From assembly GCA_902729315.2 (NCBI GenBank), contig LR746276.1:845169-909168 (forward strand): a DNA stretch of 64,000 nt, in the 5' to 3' direction. The translations under genes and the position numbers were made by a program. Origin of the DNA: Spirodela intermedia (Eukaryota > Streptophyta > Magnoliopsida > Alismatales > Araceae). This document shows, piece after piece, positions 62,900 to 64,000 of the stretch (position 1 is its first letter; each line of letters opens with the position of its first letter). Under the pieces are notes generated by a model. The model searched no databases, had not been told where the DNA came from, and was given only the letters and a program-made list of their open reading frames with translations.

Positions 62900-64000
62900 A
62901 ATTAATTTATAATGAGGTTACTACCTTCATTTGTCATTTGGTTCATCATGAGGTCTAGCCTAATTATTGGAGCATATGTTTCTTAATAATCAACTAGTCT
63001 TGTTTTATTTCTAACTATTATGCTTTCTTCATTTAATTTATTTCTATAAACCTATTTTGTATCAATCACAATTGTATCATTGAGTTTAAGCATCAACCCT
63101 CATGCTTTATTTGTTTTGAACTGTTCTAATTCTTCATGCATTATATTAATCTAATTTTCATCTATCAACATTTGATCAAAAATTTTGGGCTATATTTCTG
63201 AAGTAAATAAAATAAATTAGTTTTAAATTCTAAAAAATGAATGCATTCTCATTTTATCCACTAGATTTCCTATGATGTTTTTGTTTGGATGACTTGACAT
63301 TACCTTAAGAGGTTTTGAAAAGTTTTCATCTCCATGATCTACTTTTGTATAAATTTCTTTATCTTGATCATTTTTTGATTTTTCAATAATGTCTTCTTTC
63401 TCTTAAGAAACAAAAGTTTTTGATTTTTCTATGAATTCCATATAAATGAATTCTTATACAGTCAAAGTCCTTTTGTTGTTGATTTTATATCCTTTAAATT
63501 TTTCTAAGTACCATACAAAAATATTATCATCACTTCTAGAATCAAAATTATCTAAATTCTCATTGACATTGTTTAACATAAATATTTTGCACCCAAAAGG
63601 TTTGAAGCGTGATATATTTGACTTTATTCTTTTCTATAATTCATAGGTTTTCTTTGTGAACTTACATCTAATCAATACCCTATTCATAATATAACTCTTT
63701 GTATTTATGGCTTCAATTCTAAAGTGTTTATATAATTTACTCTTACCTAAAGTGTTTTTGATATGTCTAATAGGATTTATTTTTTCCTTCTGCAACTCCA
63801 TTTTGTTGTGGGGTTCTAAGATAAGAAAAAATGTGTGATTCATTTTTCATCACACATTTTAACAAATTGGAGTTGTCAAATTCAACTTTATGGTCATTTA
63901 ATATAACTTTAAATAATAAATATAAATTTATTTAGAATCCTCAAGTTAAATTTTATGAAATGTGATAATATTTCATCTTTAGAGACTAGAAATTGAGTTC
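62900..64000 (-). pseudogene. Copia element 3, broken integrase and reverse transcriptase, runs off the edge
   Basis: On the minus strand near 63780-63840 is an integrase stretch ending RTPQQNGVAE. Near 62940-63170 a reverse transcriptase start is recognisable in pieces (MHEELEQFKTNKA, RNKLNEESIIVRNKTRLV, then ETYAP), separated by stops. It belongs to a different Copia lineage from elements 1 and 2. Coding homology ends at about 62900, so the 3' part of pol is deleted or unrecognisable. Confidence 0.8.

Overview
The window is nuclear DNA of a flowering plant. It has many short exons, GT-AG introns with T-rich acceptors, plant-specific families (PPR, class II 4CL, XTH, DUF760, DUF3444, MFMR-bZIP) and Ty1/Copia LTR retrotransposons. 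Coding DNA of several genes (4CL, XTH, DUF760, DnaJ, GAT1) is strongly GC-rich at third positions against AT-rich introns and spacers. Dinucleotide GA/CT microsatellites are very frequent. A monocot or other non-eudicot lineage is plausible but the species is not determined.

Layout. Positions 1-3976 (-): 5' two thirds of phosphomevalonate kinase, cut by the left edge. 4862-5435: three degenerate tandem repeats. 6015-7703 (+): intronless P-class PPR protein. 9006-21134 (+): 17-exon acyl-activating enzyme 19 / AASDH homologue (adenylation domain, carrier domain, PQQ-like propeller). 21135-21912: CT-rich minisatellite between convergent genes. 21913-24279 (-): GABA transporter 1-like carrier, 7 exons. 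24998-36420: two decayed Copia elements, both reading leftward. 36813-43870 (-): group G bZIP (bZIP16/68/GBF clade), 12 exons including a 19-nt microexon. 45450-47582 (+): intronless DnaJ-DUF3444 protein. 50012-52488 (+): class II 4-coumarate:CoA ligase. 53667-55805 (+): AE7/MIP18 Fe-S targeting protein, with an apparent U12-type AT-AA intron. 56350-58810 (+): DUF760 (UV-B-induced At3g17800-like) plastid protein. 59406-61214 (+): xyloglucan endotransglucosylase/hydrolase, group III. 62610-64000 (-): remains of a third Copia element running off the right edge.

The genes are an ordinary plant neighbourhood and not a functional cluster: isoprenoid supply (PMK), organelle RNA processing (PPR), acyl/amino-acid activation (AAE19), GABA transport, light/ABA-type transcription (bZIP), phenylpropanoid/flavonoid supply (4CL), cytosolic Fe-S assembly (AE7) and wall remodelling (XTH). 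Exon boundaries were built by hand from splice signals, reading-frame phase and remembered family sequence. Every joined frame closes without a stop, but no transcript or database check was possible.

I did not find a convincing new biological system. The points most worth checking are the probable U12 intron in AE7, the Cys-to-Tyr change at the redox position and the Phe in the zipper of the bZIP, the bZIP microexon, the GC-AG intron in PMK, and a local duplication that copied the 3' end of a DUF760 exon while destroying the copied donor.
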